The notes below the pieces were generated by a model, which did not search any database, was not told the origin of the DNA, and saw only the letters and a list, made by a program, of their open reading frames with translations. From assembly GCA_019417795.1 (NCBI GenBank), contig DXUR01000018.1, forward strand, positions 1 through 18,467: 18,467 nt of DNA. The letters are read 5' to 3'. Of the stretch, positions 1-7,224 are shown in pieces (positions within the stretch are counted from its first letter, which is position 1; each line of letters opens with the position of its first letter). The position numbers and the translations under genes were made by a program. The stretch is from Clostridiales bacterium (GTDB lineage Bacteria; Bacillota_A; Clostridia; Oscillospirales; Oscillospiraceae).

Positions 1-2
1 GG

Positions 3-233
3 CGCAGCGGCAATGAGTTCTGGCATACATGGTGGCCCCGCGGCCCGGAGGAGCTGAACAGTCCTGTGTTCAAAGCGGAGCTGCAAGAGGTCGTGGACAC
101 GCTGCGGGAGAGTGTGCTGAAAAACCGCTTTGCCATGGAGCGCTTTTGCTATGAACACGGCGGGAAAATCAGCGGCGGTATATCAAAGAATACCACCCAG
201 CTTTATACAATGCCTTGTTGCTCAACGGCAGAC
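3..233 (+). pseudogene. Fragment of an unrecognised ORF, joined to TnpV remnant
   Basis: An open frame enters from the left edge and reads through residues such as GNEFWHTWWPRGPEELNSP and FAMERFCYEHGGKISGG before stopping at 233. The first part has normal-looking codon use and a polar helical character typical of accessory proteins of conjugative elements, but I do not recognise the family. After about position 175 the protein sequence becomes meaningless, exactly where the TnpV frame becomes sensible in another frame. The likely explanation is a deletion that joined two unrelated genes, so the last about 20 codons here are not native. Both the N-terminus (outside the window) and the true C-terminus are missing. 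Confidence 0.4.
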
Positions 234-424
234 TGAACAGCTACCTTGCCGATATTGACCAGCAGGCACAAGAACGGTTAGATACCATTATTGAACAGAT
301 GGCCCGATCCCAAGGTATCACCGAGGCGCTGAAAGCTGCCGACCAAATGACATGGGTCGGTAAGATGAACAATATCCAAGCAAGTGCAATGGAAATTGTA
401 AACAGTGAGCTGATTTACGCTTAA
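155..424 (+). pseudogene. tnpV: TnpV transposon protein, C-terminal remnant
   Basis: The frame is open from 155, and from about 176 it reads RRYIKEYHPALYNALLLNG and continues to a stop at 424, ending in MNNIQASAMEIVNSELIYA. The pattern of an HPALYN segment, then an ADIDQQAQERLDTI helix, then QMTWVGKMNNI and a terminal ELIYA is what I know from TnpV, a small protein of about 115 aa carried by many clostridial transposons whose function is unclear. Only about 80 residues are present and the first third is gone. A TTG at 215 could start translation but has no convincing ribosome site, so this is best read as a truncated gene. A strong terminator hairpin follows 10 bp after the stop. Confidence 0.65.
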
Positions 425-433
425 CAGATTAGC

Positions 434-470
434 GAAGCAGGGGCCGCCCCAATCGGGCGGCCCCTGCTTC
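434..470. terminator. Bidirectional terminator hairpin
   Basis: A perfect 16-bp inverted repeat (434-449 with 455-470) encloses a 5-base loop. It is extremely GC-rich and sits between two convergent genes, the TnpV remnant (plus) and the anti-sigma gene (minus), so it can end transcripts from both sides. A long T tract is missing. Confidence 0.7.
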
Positions 471-484
471 TGCTGTAACACGCT

Positions 485-1435
485 TTACTCATTGATAGCC
501 AGAGAGAGATTGTCCAGAATATCTTCCACTTCGTCCGTGGTCAGATACGCACCATGCAAGCTGACATTGGCATGGCTTGTACAGCACTGCGCCCAAACGT
601 GCCCGTTGTCCATTTCAATCAGGAATTCATGGCCATCAACGGACGTGTAATAATAGGCGGTTTCGTAGCTGCCATCAATGACATACGCTTGGACAAAATA
701 GTCGGCTTGTGCGATATTATCGATTGTGAAATCGACATATCCGCTGCCGTTCTTCTTTGCGTAAAGGGCGTCAAAGTTCTCGCTGACGTAATCACCTTTT
801 GCATCGGACACGACAAAGGAAAAGTTGGCATCTGGAACATAATCATAATGCTCGTTCACCCATTCCAAATCAAAGGTAACGCGACCTGTCAGCGTGTCCA
901 GAAGATTTGCGGGGTTTTCGGCAGTATACTCCATTTTCTCCGCGCCATCCTCCCGACCAATGCGGCGGCTGCGGAGAACTGGATCACTGCTCAGAACCTC
1001 TACGGAGTCCCACTGATGGTATTCAGATACTACTCCGCCGTTAATGCGTTCGCCCGCAACCCAATCGTCCGATTTGAACCGATTAGATTTTATCGTTTCT
1101 TCCAAAGTGGCGGGCGGGTTTCCTCCGGGGCCGCCGATAGCAACAGCACCAGGAGCACCATTTTCACTTGAAGGCATGGGAATGTCATCCCTGCTGGACA
1201 CGATGATGTCATTTCTGAACAGATGCACACCCACCGCTGCGGCAGCGGTCAGCGTTAATGCCATCATCATAACAACAGCGACGGCAATCAACGGCACACG
1301 AGATTTTAAGGTCGATTTTTTCATAGGAATGTCCTCCGATTGTTTTTGGTAGGAGGCAAGCTGGGAACGAATACGCTCCCGGCTCTCCTGCGGCAATTTC
1401 AGCCCATCAGAAATGCGCTTGAAGTTTCGCTCCAT
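485..1435 (-). CDS. Membrane-anchored anti-sigma factor-like protein
   Basis: This 316-aa protein is the second gene of a sigma/anti-sigma pair. Residues 1-45 form a short polar cytoplasmic part that would bind the sigma factor; residues about 46-68 are one hydrophobic membrane segment (VPLIAVAVVMMMALTLTAAAA); the remaining about 245 residues would be outside the cell and contain acidic beta-type sequence with a CC pair near the C-terminus. The start is the ATG at 1435: it has GGGAGG six bases upstream, and a possible TTG 15 bases earlier would itself contain that ribosome site. The upstream sigma gene ends one base before this ATG, so the two are translationally coupled. The layout matches single-pass anti-sigma factors of Firmicutes; the signal sensed by the outer domain is unknown. 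Confidence 0.7.
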   Translation of the reverse strand: MERNFKRISDGLKLPQESRERIRSQLASYQKQSEDIPMKKSTLKSRVPLIAVAVVMMMALTLTAAAAVGVHLFRNDIIVSSRDDIPMPSSENGAPGAVAIGGPGGNPPATLEETIKSNRFKSDDWVAGERINGGVVSEYHQWDSVEVLSSDPVLRSRRIGREDGAEKMEYTAENPANLLDTLTGRVTFDLEWVNEHYDYVPDANFSFVVSDAKGDYVSENFDALYAKKNGSGYVDFTIDNIAQADYFVQAYVIDGSYETAYYYTSVDGHEFLIEMDNGHVWAQCCTSHANVSLHGAYLTTDEVEDILDNLSLAINE

Positions 1436-1436
1436 A

Positions 1437-1895
1437 TCAATCCCTCCCAAGTTGCTTTTTTAAGATGTTTTTGGCCCGATGCAATCTCATGGAAACGGCT
1501 GAGATGCCGATGTGTAAAAATTCTGAGATTTCCCGAAACGAGTAGCCCTCAAAGTAGTGTAGGCTCACGACGGCCCTATACTTTTCCGGCAACTCCATGA
1601 CCGCATAAAATATGTCCCGATCCTCCGGCTGTATCAGCAGAACAGCCTCGTCCAAAGGAATGGCTTCGTGCTTCTTTACTGCGGTGAGAAGGTTTTTACA
1701 ATGGTTAATCGTAACCTTAGTTAGAAACGCACGCTCTTTGCCGGGATAAACTATCATGCCGCCCTCCAACAGTTTAAGAAAAACAGTCTGCACAACGTCC
1801 TCCGCTTCCTGCGGAGAGCGGAGATAACTGAGAGCAATACGATACACCATATCCGCATAACGGTCAAAAAGCTCCAGCACGGTTTCTTGCTCCAT
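1437..1895 (-). CDS. ECF-type RNA polymerase sigma factor
   Basis: The 152-aa product has the two-domain plan of ECF sigma factors. Region 2 near the N-terminus contains LFDRYADMVYRIALSYLRS and AEDVVQTVFLKLL (core RNA polymerase and -10 contacts), and region 4 at the C-terminus contains ELPEKYRAVVSLHYFEGYS followed by the helix-turn-helix FREISEFLHIGISAVSMRLH and the typical RAK sequence. The start chosen is the ATG at 1895 with AAGGGGG upstream; the open frame extends 12 codons further but without a ribosome site. It directs polymerase to a small regulon and is presumably held inactive by the membrane protein encoded just downstream, with which it is coupled. An upstream TATAAT at 1980-1985 (minus) may be part of its promoter, but no good -35 box is seen. 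Confidence 0.88.
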   Translation of the reverse strand: MEQETVLELFDRYADMVYRIALSYLRSPQEAEDVVQTVFLKLLEGGMIVYPGKERAFLTKVTINHCKNLLTAVKKHEAIPLDEAVLLIQPEDRDIFYAVMELPEKYRAVVSLHYFEGYSFREISEFLHIGISAVSMRLHRAKNILKKQLGRD

Positions 1896-2030
1896 CGGCG
1901 CACCCCCTTCCGCTTCCTCTTGAGGCCTCATATATATAACAAATCAGCAGACCGAATTTGCACAAAAATTTTCAAGAAAATTATAGCACATAAAACAGTA
2001 TATAACCTACAAACTGGCTCCTGTTTATGT

Positions 2031-2066
2031 ACGCCGCCGCTATGGATTGCACCATAGCGGCGGCGT
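2031..2066. terminator. GC-rich hairpin, probable terminator
   Basis: A perfect 15-bp inverted repeat (2031-2045 with 2052-2066) has a 6-base loop. It lies just after the stop of the relaxase-like fragment (minus strand, stop at 2073) and ahead of the sigma operon promoter area. No T tract follows on the minus strand, so termination could be weak or factor-assisted. Confidence 0.5.
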
Positions 2067-2072
2067 TCTCTA

Positions 2073-2972
2073 TCATCTGCTGTCCCTGTCAACTGCCCTC
2101 CTGTGTGGCTGTGGCTGTTGCCGTTTGCCCTCGTCCTGCAACCGCCGCAGGCGTTCCCGGACGCTTCTCGGCTCTGGGGGCCGCTCTTTTACGGCGGGCC
2201 GCTGGCGCTCCTGCACCTTCCGCTCCCACTCGGCCAACTCCCGGTTATGCTGGCTGACAACGGCCTCGGCCTTGCGGTAGGTGGCTGTAAATGTCTGCAC
2301 ATCGGGATAACCCTCCGCCTGGACGATGGAGGGAAGCGCATCCATCCTGTGGCTGATTTCCTGCTCTGTCTGCTGTATCTGCCCAGCGATGTCTTTGCGC
2401 TCTCTGGTCTTAAAGATACCCGTGGCGGCGGCAAGCTGCTGCTTCAAGTCTGGCAGCACATCCTCCTGCAAGTATCGGATGCTCGTGGCCTCGTCCCTCA
2501 CTCGTATCATCAGACCTCGCATGGCACGGAACTCTGCCATATCAATGTCCAGCGTGGGCTTCGGCGGCATTGCCCGCTGGCGGATCAGCCCTTGCAGGAA
2601 GGCCCTGGCCTTGCCCACGATGGCCCGGAACAGGTGCGGGAGCCACCCGGCCTGATGGATGGATTGCCTGACCTTCTCGTGTATCTCAGCCTGCTTGACC
2701 TCCAATATCTCCGCCTCGGATATGCCCGTCAAAAGCGCCATATCCGCCGTTCGGTTCCACTCCTGACGGGCGGCGTTGTCCGCTTTGATTTCCTCCGCCT
2801 TGGGATTGTTCCTGCCTATCTTTTTGGTGGGCAAATATACGCTCTGCGGGTCAAACACCTTTAGCTGCTGCTCCGGGTCTGAGATATAGCGGTTGATAAG
2901 GCCGGTATAGAACTCCTTGACCTCAGCCACAAAGCCCTCCTGCTTGAAGCGGGCGTCCTTAACGCTGAACAT
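2073..2972 (-). pseudogene. C-terminal part of a MobA/MobL-like relaxase
   Basis: This 299-residue frame has no catalytic domain. It reads a polar N-terminal stretch, a segment IKADNAARQEWNRTADMALL, a linker with a short hydrophobic helix (about 112-127), then a long coiled coil (about 150-260) with GIFKTRERKDIAGQIQQTEQ and GYPDVQTFTATYRKAEAVV, and a basic, Arg/Gln-rich tail. This coiled-coil tail is what I associate with the C-terminal half of MobA/MobL-type relaxases of clostridial mobilizable elements, proteins that nick DNA at oriT. The catalytic N-terminal domain with its Tyr and His triad is absent. The ATG at 2972 has no ribosome site, and the sequence just upstream looks like the start of a different gene. 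Family call from memory of the pattern, so moderate certainty; truncation is clear if the family is right. Confidence 0.5.
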
Positions 2973-2994
2973 ATGCTACAAGTTTCTTGCTCAT
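2959..2994 (-). pseudogene. Possible start of a flavodoxin-like gene
   Basis: An ATG at 2994 follows AAAGGA and reads MSKKLVAY before leaving the frame and stopping after 11 codons. The first eight residues match the usual beginning of small flavodoxins (MSKKLVAYFS-type). Removing one G after TAT would restore an in-frame join to FSVKDARF of the relaxase fragment. This may be a deletion scar where the beginning of one gene was fused to the end of another, but eight residues are too few for certainty. Confidence 0.25.
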
Positions 2995-3033
2995 GGTGTT
3001 TTATCCTTTCAATATCTTCGTACAGAAACGCCG

Positions 3034-3174
3034 CTGAAAAACTATGAGGGGAGGTATTCGTATCATGATCACTTAACGCTGCGCCTTTTCTGCCGGTTGT
3101 TCGGTGTCTCCAAGACAACGGCGTCTATCCGCCTTCGTCAGCTCGGTTATAAACCTCTTTGCTTTAGATGTTAG
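3034..3174 (+). pseudogene. Short HTH-like tail, possibly from an ImmA/IrrE protein
   Basis: The plus-strand frame from about 3034 reads KNYEGRYSYHDHLTLRL, FCRLFGVSKTTASIRLRQLG and then stops. A helix-turn-helix-like VSKTTASIRLRQLGY at the very end of a protein is typical of the C-terminus of ImmA/IrrE metallopeptidases, which cleave phage- or ICE-type repressors. No HExxH zinc motif is found upstream because the rest of the gene is missing, and there is no own start. Treated as a gene remnant; the family assignment is tentative. Confidence 0.35.
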
Positions 3175-3548
3175 TCCCGTTGATAGTACCCCGATACCAA
3201 CAAGTACAGTCCGCATGGATACTATGAAAGGCATTTGCCTAAATTCCGCCTCTGACATTCCCAATAGTTTTGATATTAATATCATGGGATCTACAAACAT
3301 TGCAGATGTGGATGGTTCCTCGTTGCAGGGATTGGAAATACATGCCATGGGTGGAAACAAAGAAGATTTATCCCAAATCTTTTGATAGATCGGCAGAGAA
3401 ATATCTGGGCCGATGATGGCTGGGCGCTTATGGGAGATGTACAGAGACGATGACAAATAGACGCACAAGGCGGGAACATCTTCAATGATGTTCCCGCCTC
3501 TACTATTATAAGTGTTGCGATAGAAAACCATCGCCTTTTTCGTTCCTC
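3175..3548. other. Intergenic debris without a convincing gene
   Basis: Open frames exist on both strands here (one on the minus strand from 3582 to 3073, one on the plus strand from 3104 to 3385), but neither has a ribosome site or a recognisable family, and the minus-strand frame runs through a perfect terminator-like hairpin. The only clear structure is that hairpin at 3469-3498. Confidence 0.5.
3469..3498 (-). terminator. Terminator hairpin after the DUF3990 pair
   Basis: A perfect 12-bp inverted repeat (3469-3480 with 3487-3498) with a 6-base loop lies 50 bp beyond the stop codon of the minus-strand gene ending at 3549. It would end the two-gene DUF3990 transcript. The following T-rich tract is weak. 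Confidence 0.6.
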
Positions 3549-3995
3549 TCAACCGTCCAGGACCGTTTTCTGCCGGTAGCACTCCGCAATATAATCGCGG
3601 GGCTGATAATAGAAGGCAGCATTATAGTCCGAAAGCAGACTGTCGATCCAGGAGGTAAAGACCTGTAAGATGGTTTCTACGATGTTGTCCTCATCGGACA
3701 CATCCTCGATGAGCCTTGCATAGACCTTTCCCATCGTCCACACATCGGGGACTGTATATCTTGCCTCGGCAAGATTGTCAAAATTCCCGCCTTGCAGTGA
3801 AAATTCCGTGATCACATCGTCCGCGACCTTTTCGATCGGCTCACAGTGCAGAATGTCTGCATTGCGGTAGAGCGTCTGAATGCCGGCCTCGCCCAGTTCC
3901 GCAGCCACCTTACCGCGCCGCATGTGAAGGGAGCGGCCAAGCTGTTCGATCAGAGAACAGGTGAAAAAGAGCGCGTCATTGTTTCTCTTGCACAT
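3549..3995 (-). CDS. DUF3990-partner protein (DUF3791-like), putative antidote
   Basis: The 148-aa product starts MCKRNNDALFFTCSLIEQLG and contains GEAGIQTLYRNADILHCEPI, a middle NFDNLAEARYTVPDVWTMGK and a terminal SWIDSLLSDYNAAFYY. I know this combination as the small helical protein regularly found next to DUF3990 genes in Firmicutes, sometimes annotated with a DUF3791 domain. The start at 3995 was chosen because AAAGGAG lies about ten bases upstream and family members begin close to the ALFFTCSLIE segment; an ATG at 4004 is too near the ribosome site. The beginning overlaps the end of the DUF3990 gene by about 20 bp, so the two are translationally coupled. A role as inhibitor of the neighbour is inferred from this fixed pairing only. 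Confidence 0.65.
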   Translation of the reverse strand: MCKRNNDALFFTCSLIEQLGRSLHMRRGKVAAELGEAGIQTLYRNADILHCEPIEKVADDVITEFSLQGGNFDNLAEARYTVPDVWTMGKVYARLIEDVSDEDNIVETILQVFTSWIDSLLSDYNAAFYYQPRDYIAECYRQKTVLDG

Positions 3996-4449
3996 TGGCG
4001 ACATAGCTCCTTTCAAATTTCAGTGCAGCGAGAGCACGTGCAGTGTGGAAGCTGATCTGATGGGTGGGATACTTGAATTTTGCCAATTCCCAGAAAGCAG
4101 CTCTGGAGATCTCACCATCCAAAAAGCTCTGCACATAATTGAAGATGGTATCGTCCGCCATCGGGCCTTCCACCACATCATAGTCATGGGGAACTCCATT
4201 CCGGCATGCCGCAATAAAATCCAACCATTCATCGCTCATTTCCGGAAAGCGCTTGATCTTGAGCTCGGTCTGGTCATCGAAGGAATAGACATTGACAACC
4301 CCGGCTTTTCCAAAGCGCGTTGCCCAGCGCAGCGCCTGCTGTTCATAGGAGGTGCAGTAAAAGCCCCAGTAAAAATCCTTATGGAATTTTTGAATGCGGA
4401 TCTCGGGTTGTTCCACAACCACTCTGCTTCCATGGTAAAGAGTCTGCAT
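3976..4449 (-). CDS. DUF3990 protein, ADP-ribosyltransferase-like fold
   Basis: The 157-aa protein begins MQTLYHGSRVVVEQPEIRI and continues with KDFYWGFYCTSYEQQALRWA and GVVNVYSFD. The N-terminal LYHGS, the K-DF-WGFY-T segment and the EQA-type helix are the hallmarks of DUF3990, a family placed to my knowledge in the ADP-ribosyltransferase clan, where the early His and the GFY-T strand would hold NAD. If active it would modify a protein or nucleic acid; the target is unknown. The ATG at 4449 has AAGGAGG six bases upstream. A complete promoter precedes it, separate from the operon to its right, and a partner gene overlaps its end. Length is normal for the family, so it appears intact. Confidence 0.75.
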   Translation of the reverse strand: MQTLYHGSRVVVEQPEIRIQKFHKDFYWGFYCTSYEQQALRWATRFGKAGVVNVYSFDDQTELKIKRFPEMSDEWLDFIAACRNGVPHDYDVVEGPMADDTIFNYVQSFLDGEISRAAFWELAKFKYPTHQISFHTARALAALKFERSYVANVQEKQ

Positions 4450-4481
4450 AACCGTCCTCCTTCATCTTTATATTTTATAAT

Positions 4482-4510
4482 ATTATAGCCTGTTTCCTTT
4501 CTGCGCGCAA
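4482..4510 (-). promoter_or_regulatory. Promoter of the DUF3990 pair
   Basis: On the minus strand TTGCGC (4505-4510) and TATAAT (4482-4487) are separated by exactly 17 bp, a near-consensus housekeeping promoter. It begins just seven bases before the stop codon region of the VWA gene, giving the DUF3990 pair its own transcript in addition to any read-through. Confidence 0.7.
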
Positions 4511-4516
4511 CCAATA

Positions 4517-6103
4517 TCATACGCGATCCAACACAATTTCCCCGACGATCTGATCCCCGGTCAGTTCACTGGTACGGTAAATATTCTGGCAAAAGGGTTT
4601 CAGGCTGAAATCCATGTCGGCGTTTCCCTCATCCAGCAGAATCCCTGTGACGGTGAAGCGAAGCTCTGATTGCGCCTTTTGCAGTGCCTCTACACAGGTT
4701 TCTGGCAGTGAACACTCACCGTCCGTAATAAACGCGATGTCAGCATTTTCAAAGCCGCCCTCCCGCATGAGGCGTTCTGCCTCCGCAAGCGGCGTTTGAA
4801 AATCCGTGCCTCCGCCCAAGAAGGTTTCCGCCGCGCGCAGCTTCTCTTCAAGAGAAGACTGCCCGGGAAGAAATACATCCGTTTGAAAGCGGCCGGGGCC
4901 GGAAAAATGAACAAGAGCGAATTTTCGTCCCTCGCTCTGCGCAATCTCCAGCAGCGTCATGGCGACAGCTTTACCCCACGCGGCCAGATCTCCCGCAGTG
5001 GAGCCGGATTCGTCCAGGCAGCATATGATATCACCTGCGCCCTTATAGACCGGCTCCCGCCGGCGGTATTGCTTAATCTGCCGGTGCTGATACTTCCGCA
5101 GGAACAACGGCAGCGTTTCCGGCACAGCAAGCATGGCAAGCTCGGAGGTCAGTGCGCGAGATAGATCATTTCCCAGCTCCAATGCATATTTTTCTCCGCG
5201 GCCATAGGCATAGCCATTGCGCTTGCCCTGCGCGAAAATTTCCCGGAAACGCCCCAGATAGCGGGAAATGTCCCGCAACGTTTTACTATCGCGCACACGC
5301 TCTAAAAGCGCCGCATTCGCGTCTGTCTTCCGCATATCACCGGGGGCGTCGCTCCATGCGCCGAGGATCGTCTGTACTTCTTCCGCCCTTTCCGCGGCAG
5401 CAGACACCGCGCGGGCGATCAGCGCACCGGCTTCTGCCTGATTCTGCGCAAGGCCAGCGTCAACGAGCTTATTGACCGCATCTGCCTGCCGCCGTTTGCT
5501 CTCGGCGTCATTAGCGGCTTTTACCACAGCGGCACTCAGAGCCGGATCGTCCTGTGGAGTCCCACGAAGCTGCTCCAGCAGTGCCGCGAGCTTGTCCTCT
5601 GCGGTTTTCTCTGCCTGCTCCAGCTTTTCCAGCGTCTGCACAGCGCCAGGTTTTCCACCTAATTGGGAAAGTAAGTTATCCAATTCTCCCGAGGTCTGGG
5701 CAGTAAACTCTGCCGCTGCTTCATAGGCCGGAAGCTCCCGCCCTTCACACACCGCCTTGAGCGTAGGATAGTCTTCGCTTTGAGTGATGTGCTCCAGAAT
5801 TGGCACGTTGATCTTCCGCGCCGCCGCTGAAAGATCATCTTCTGTGTTGCGCCGGGGCATCAGGGAATAAAAGGACTGGAAAATATCCCGCGAGAGCGCC
5901 GGAAAAGAGCGCAGCTTTTCGCCTGCGCTGTTCTCGATCTCGTCCATACCTGTATCCTCCATGCGCAGATCTCGGTAAATGCTATCCTCCAGTTTGGTGG
6001 AACGCAGCACGCGGTCTGTCTGCTGTGAACTGCTTTTTGCTCTCTGCACCTGCGCCCACGGAGAGGAAAGAACATCCTGAACCGTCCGGTAGGGCTTCAG
6101 CAT
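4517..6103 (-). CDS. ViaA-like VWA-domain protein
   Basis: The 528-aa protein has a C-terminal von Willebrand factor A domain with an intact metal-ion-dependent adhesion site: DESGS at 364-368, Thr433 in GGGTDF, and Asp461 in ITDGE. The N-terminal 340 residues are helical, with a long alanine/glutamate-rich coiled coil at about 150-250. Helical N-terminus plus C-terminal VWA, with a RavA-like MoxR ATPase in the same operon, is the architecture of ViaA, which binds RavA and stimulates its ATPase (E. coli ViaA is about 480 aa). The ATG at 6103 overlaps the upstream small gene by 7 bp and has GGGAGAG upstream. It is the last gene of the long operon. It probably brings client proteins to the ATPase; the client is unknown but the operon suggests a DNA-bound complex. 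Confidence 0.8.
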   Translation of the reverse strand: MLKPYRTVQDVLSSPWAQVQRAKSSSQQTDRVLRSTKLEDSIYRDLRMEDTGMDEIENSAGEKLRSFPALSRDIFQSFYSLMPRRNTEDDLSAAARKINVPILEHITQSEDYPTLKAVCEGRELPAYEAAAEFTAQTSGELDNLLSQLGGKPGAVQTLEKLEQAEKTAEDKLAALLEQLRGTPQDDPALSAAVVKAANDAESKRRQADAVNKLVDAGLAQNQAEAGALIARAVSAAAERAEEVQTILGAWSDAPGDMRKTDANAALLERVRDSKTLRDISRYLGRFREIFAQGKRNGYAYGRGEKYALELGNDLSRALTSELAMLAVPETLPLFLRKYQHRQIKQYRRREPVYKGAGDIICCLDESGSTAGDLAAWGKAVAMTLLEIAQSEGRKFALVHFSGPGRFQTDVFLPGQSSLEEKLRAAETFLGGGTDFQTPLAEAERLMREGGFENADIAFITDGECSLPETCVEALQKAQSELRFTVTGILLDEGNADMDFSLKPFCQNIYRTSELTGDQIVGEIVLDRV

Positions 6104-6315
6104 TTCTCATTCTCTCCCTTCTCAAATGTGCCAAACCACGCCAGCAGGATCTCTTTTGCCCGTTCCGGCGCATATCGCAGCTCCGGAAATTCTTCCTGCA
6201 AGTATGGTGCAGCTCCGTACATATTGGTTTCGCCGCTTTGACGCAGCCGTTCCAGATAGTCAAAATACTTCTGGCATTCATTCTTGGAATAGGTGCTAAG
6301 AATACTCATTTCCAT
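6097..6315 (-). CDS. Small unknown protein upstream of the VWA gene
   Basis: A 72-aa protein reading MEMSILSTYSKNECQKYFDY, then GETNMYGAAPYLQEEFPELR and EILLAWFGTFEKGENEKC. It looks like a compact, soluble three-helix protein. The ATG at 6315 has GGGGAG eight bases upstream; its end overlaps the VWA start by 7 bp, implying translational coupling. I have a sense of similar short proteins in other clostridial elements, but I cannot name a family. It may be an adaptor for the VWA/MoxR pair, on position alone. Confidence 0.65.
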   Translation of the reverse strand: MEMSILSTYSKNECQKYFDYLERLRQSGETNMYGAAPYLQEEFPELRYAPERAKEILLAWFGTFEKGENEKC

Positions 6316-6345
6316 ATAAAACGCTCCCCAATCAATGCGAGTTTG

Positions 6346-6699
6346 TCACTTACCATCCGCAAGATCGTCTTTGGTGAGTTCAAAGTCATCCAGCCAGTCT
6401 ACATCGTCCCGTTCGACAAAAGTAGATCCGTCCTCGTCTGAGAGTGCGCGATCATACGCACGCATCAGGGCGAAGTGGTTTTCGTCACCCAATTCTTCTC
6501 CCTGTTTGCCGCCCCGGAAACGATACTGCTGGACGGCGATCCTTGCGTCGCTGCTCACTGCGTCCCACATGTCGCGGAAGGGCTGGTCGTGCTTCAAAAG
6601 CTCGCGGATATCAAATTCATCCAAACAGCCACCCTCCATAAAGGAAAGCTCCACGCCATCACGGTCTTCGATCCGTACTTCCGTAAAAACAATGCTCAT
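6346..6699 (-). CDS. Acidic unknown protein (117 aa)
   Basis: A very acidic 117-aa product beginning MSIVFTEVRIEDRDGVELSF and ending with DWLDDFELTKDDLADGK. It has no signal peptide, membrane segment or recognisable motif. The ATG at 6699 is preceded by AGAGGAG with eight bases of spacing, and it lies 30 bp before the next gene of the operon, so translation is credible. The high Asp/Glu content is reminiscent of small DNA-mimic or adaptor proteins, but that is speculation. Confidence 0.6.
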   Translation of the reverse strand: MSIVFTEVRIEDRDGVELSFMEGGCLDEFDIRELLKHDQPFRDMWDAVSSDARIAVQQYRFRGGKQGEELGDENHFALMRAYDRALSDEDGSTFVERDDVDWLDDFELTKDDLADGK

Positions 6700-6727
6700 T
6701 TTGTTTTCTCCTCTTATCTTTTATATG

Positions 6728-6751
6728 GAGGGAGGGCTGATGCCCTCCCTC
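6728..6751 (-). terminator. Hairpin between SSB and the next operon gene
   Basis: A perfect 10-bp inverted repeat (6728-6737 with 6742-6751) with a 4-base loop lies 16 bp after the SSB stop. No T tract follows on the minus strand; it is more likely a partial terminator or mRNA-stabilising hairpin that sets relative expression within the operon. Confidence 0.45.
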
Positions 6752-6766
6752 GCTTATTTGGTGCTC

Positions 6767-7204
6767 TTAAAAGGGCATTTCCCCGGATTCGCCGCCAAAG
6801 TCCGGTGTAAAGCCGTCCGGCACGGCAAAGCTGTCGGGCGCTCCGGTATAGGCAGGAACATCATCTTCCTCACCGCCGTCTTTCGGCTTGGAATCTCCGA
6901 AGTAGACATTGTCTGCAATGACTTCGGCACTGCGGCGCTTGCCGCCTTCCTTATCCGTCCAGTCGCGGATTTGGAGTCGGCCCTCCACAACGGCCATGCG
7001 GCCTTTTGCGAAATACTTGCTCACAAACTCCGCTGTGGCGCGCCAGGCAACGATATCAATAAAGTCCGTCTCTTTTTCCCCGTTTTTGGACTTGAAGTCC
7101 CGATCCACCGCGATTGAAAACGAACAAACGGCGGTACCGCTCTCCGTCCTGCGCAGTTCGGGATCGCGCGTGAGTCTTCCCATAAGAATGATCTTGTTCA
7201 GCAT
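6767..7204 (-). CDS. ssb: Single-stranded DNA-binding protein
   Basis: The 145-aa product starts MLNKIILMGRLTRDPELRRT and carries the classic SSB OB fold through about residue 105 (SGTAVCSFSIAVDRDF, VAWRATAEFVSKYFAKG, VVEGRLQIRDW), followed by a flexible acidic and glycine-rich tail ending in GESGEMPF. The terminal MPF corresponds to the conserved acidic-Pro-Phe tip with which SSB recruits helicases and repair proteins, although it has only one acidic residue next to it where housekeeping SSBs usually have two. It coats single-stranded DNA as a tetramer. TTGGAGG lies seven bases before the ATG. As part of this operon it is an element-borne copy, presumably acting with the helicase and the clamp paralogue. 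Confidence 0.93.
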   Translation of the reverse strand: MLNKIILMGRLTRDPELRRTESGTAVCSFSIAVDRDFKSKNGEKETDFIDIVAWRATAEFVSKYFAKGRMAVVEGRLQIRDWTDKEGGKRRSAEVIADNVYFGDSKPKDGGEEDDVPAYTGAPDSFAVPDGFTPDFGGESGEMPF

Positions 7205-7224
7205 CGTGATTCCTCCAATATTTT

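Noticed and set aside
554..1171. 205-aa frame on the plus strand
   Set aside because: Antisense to the anti-sigma gene, no ribosome site and no recognisable domain.
3104..3385. 93-aa frame on the plus strand
   Set aside because: No ribosome site, no family resemblance, and it overlaps another frame in debris; probably chance.
3073..3582. 169-aa frame on the minus strand
   Set aside because: It runs through a perfect terminator-like hairpin, has no ribosome site, and overlaps a plus-strand gene remnant; a partly hydrophobic stretch (about 95-130) is not enough to call a gene.
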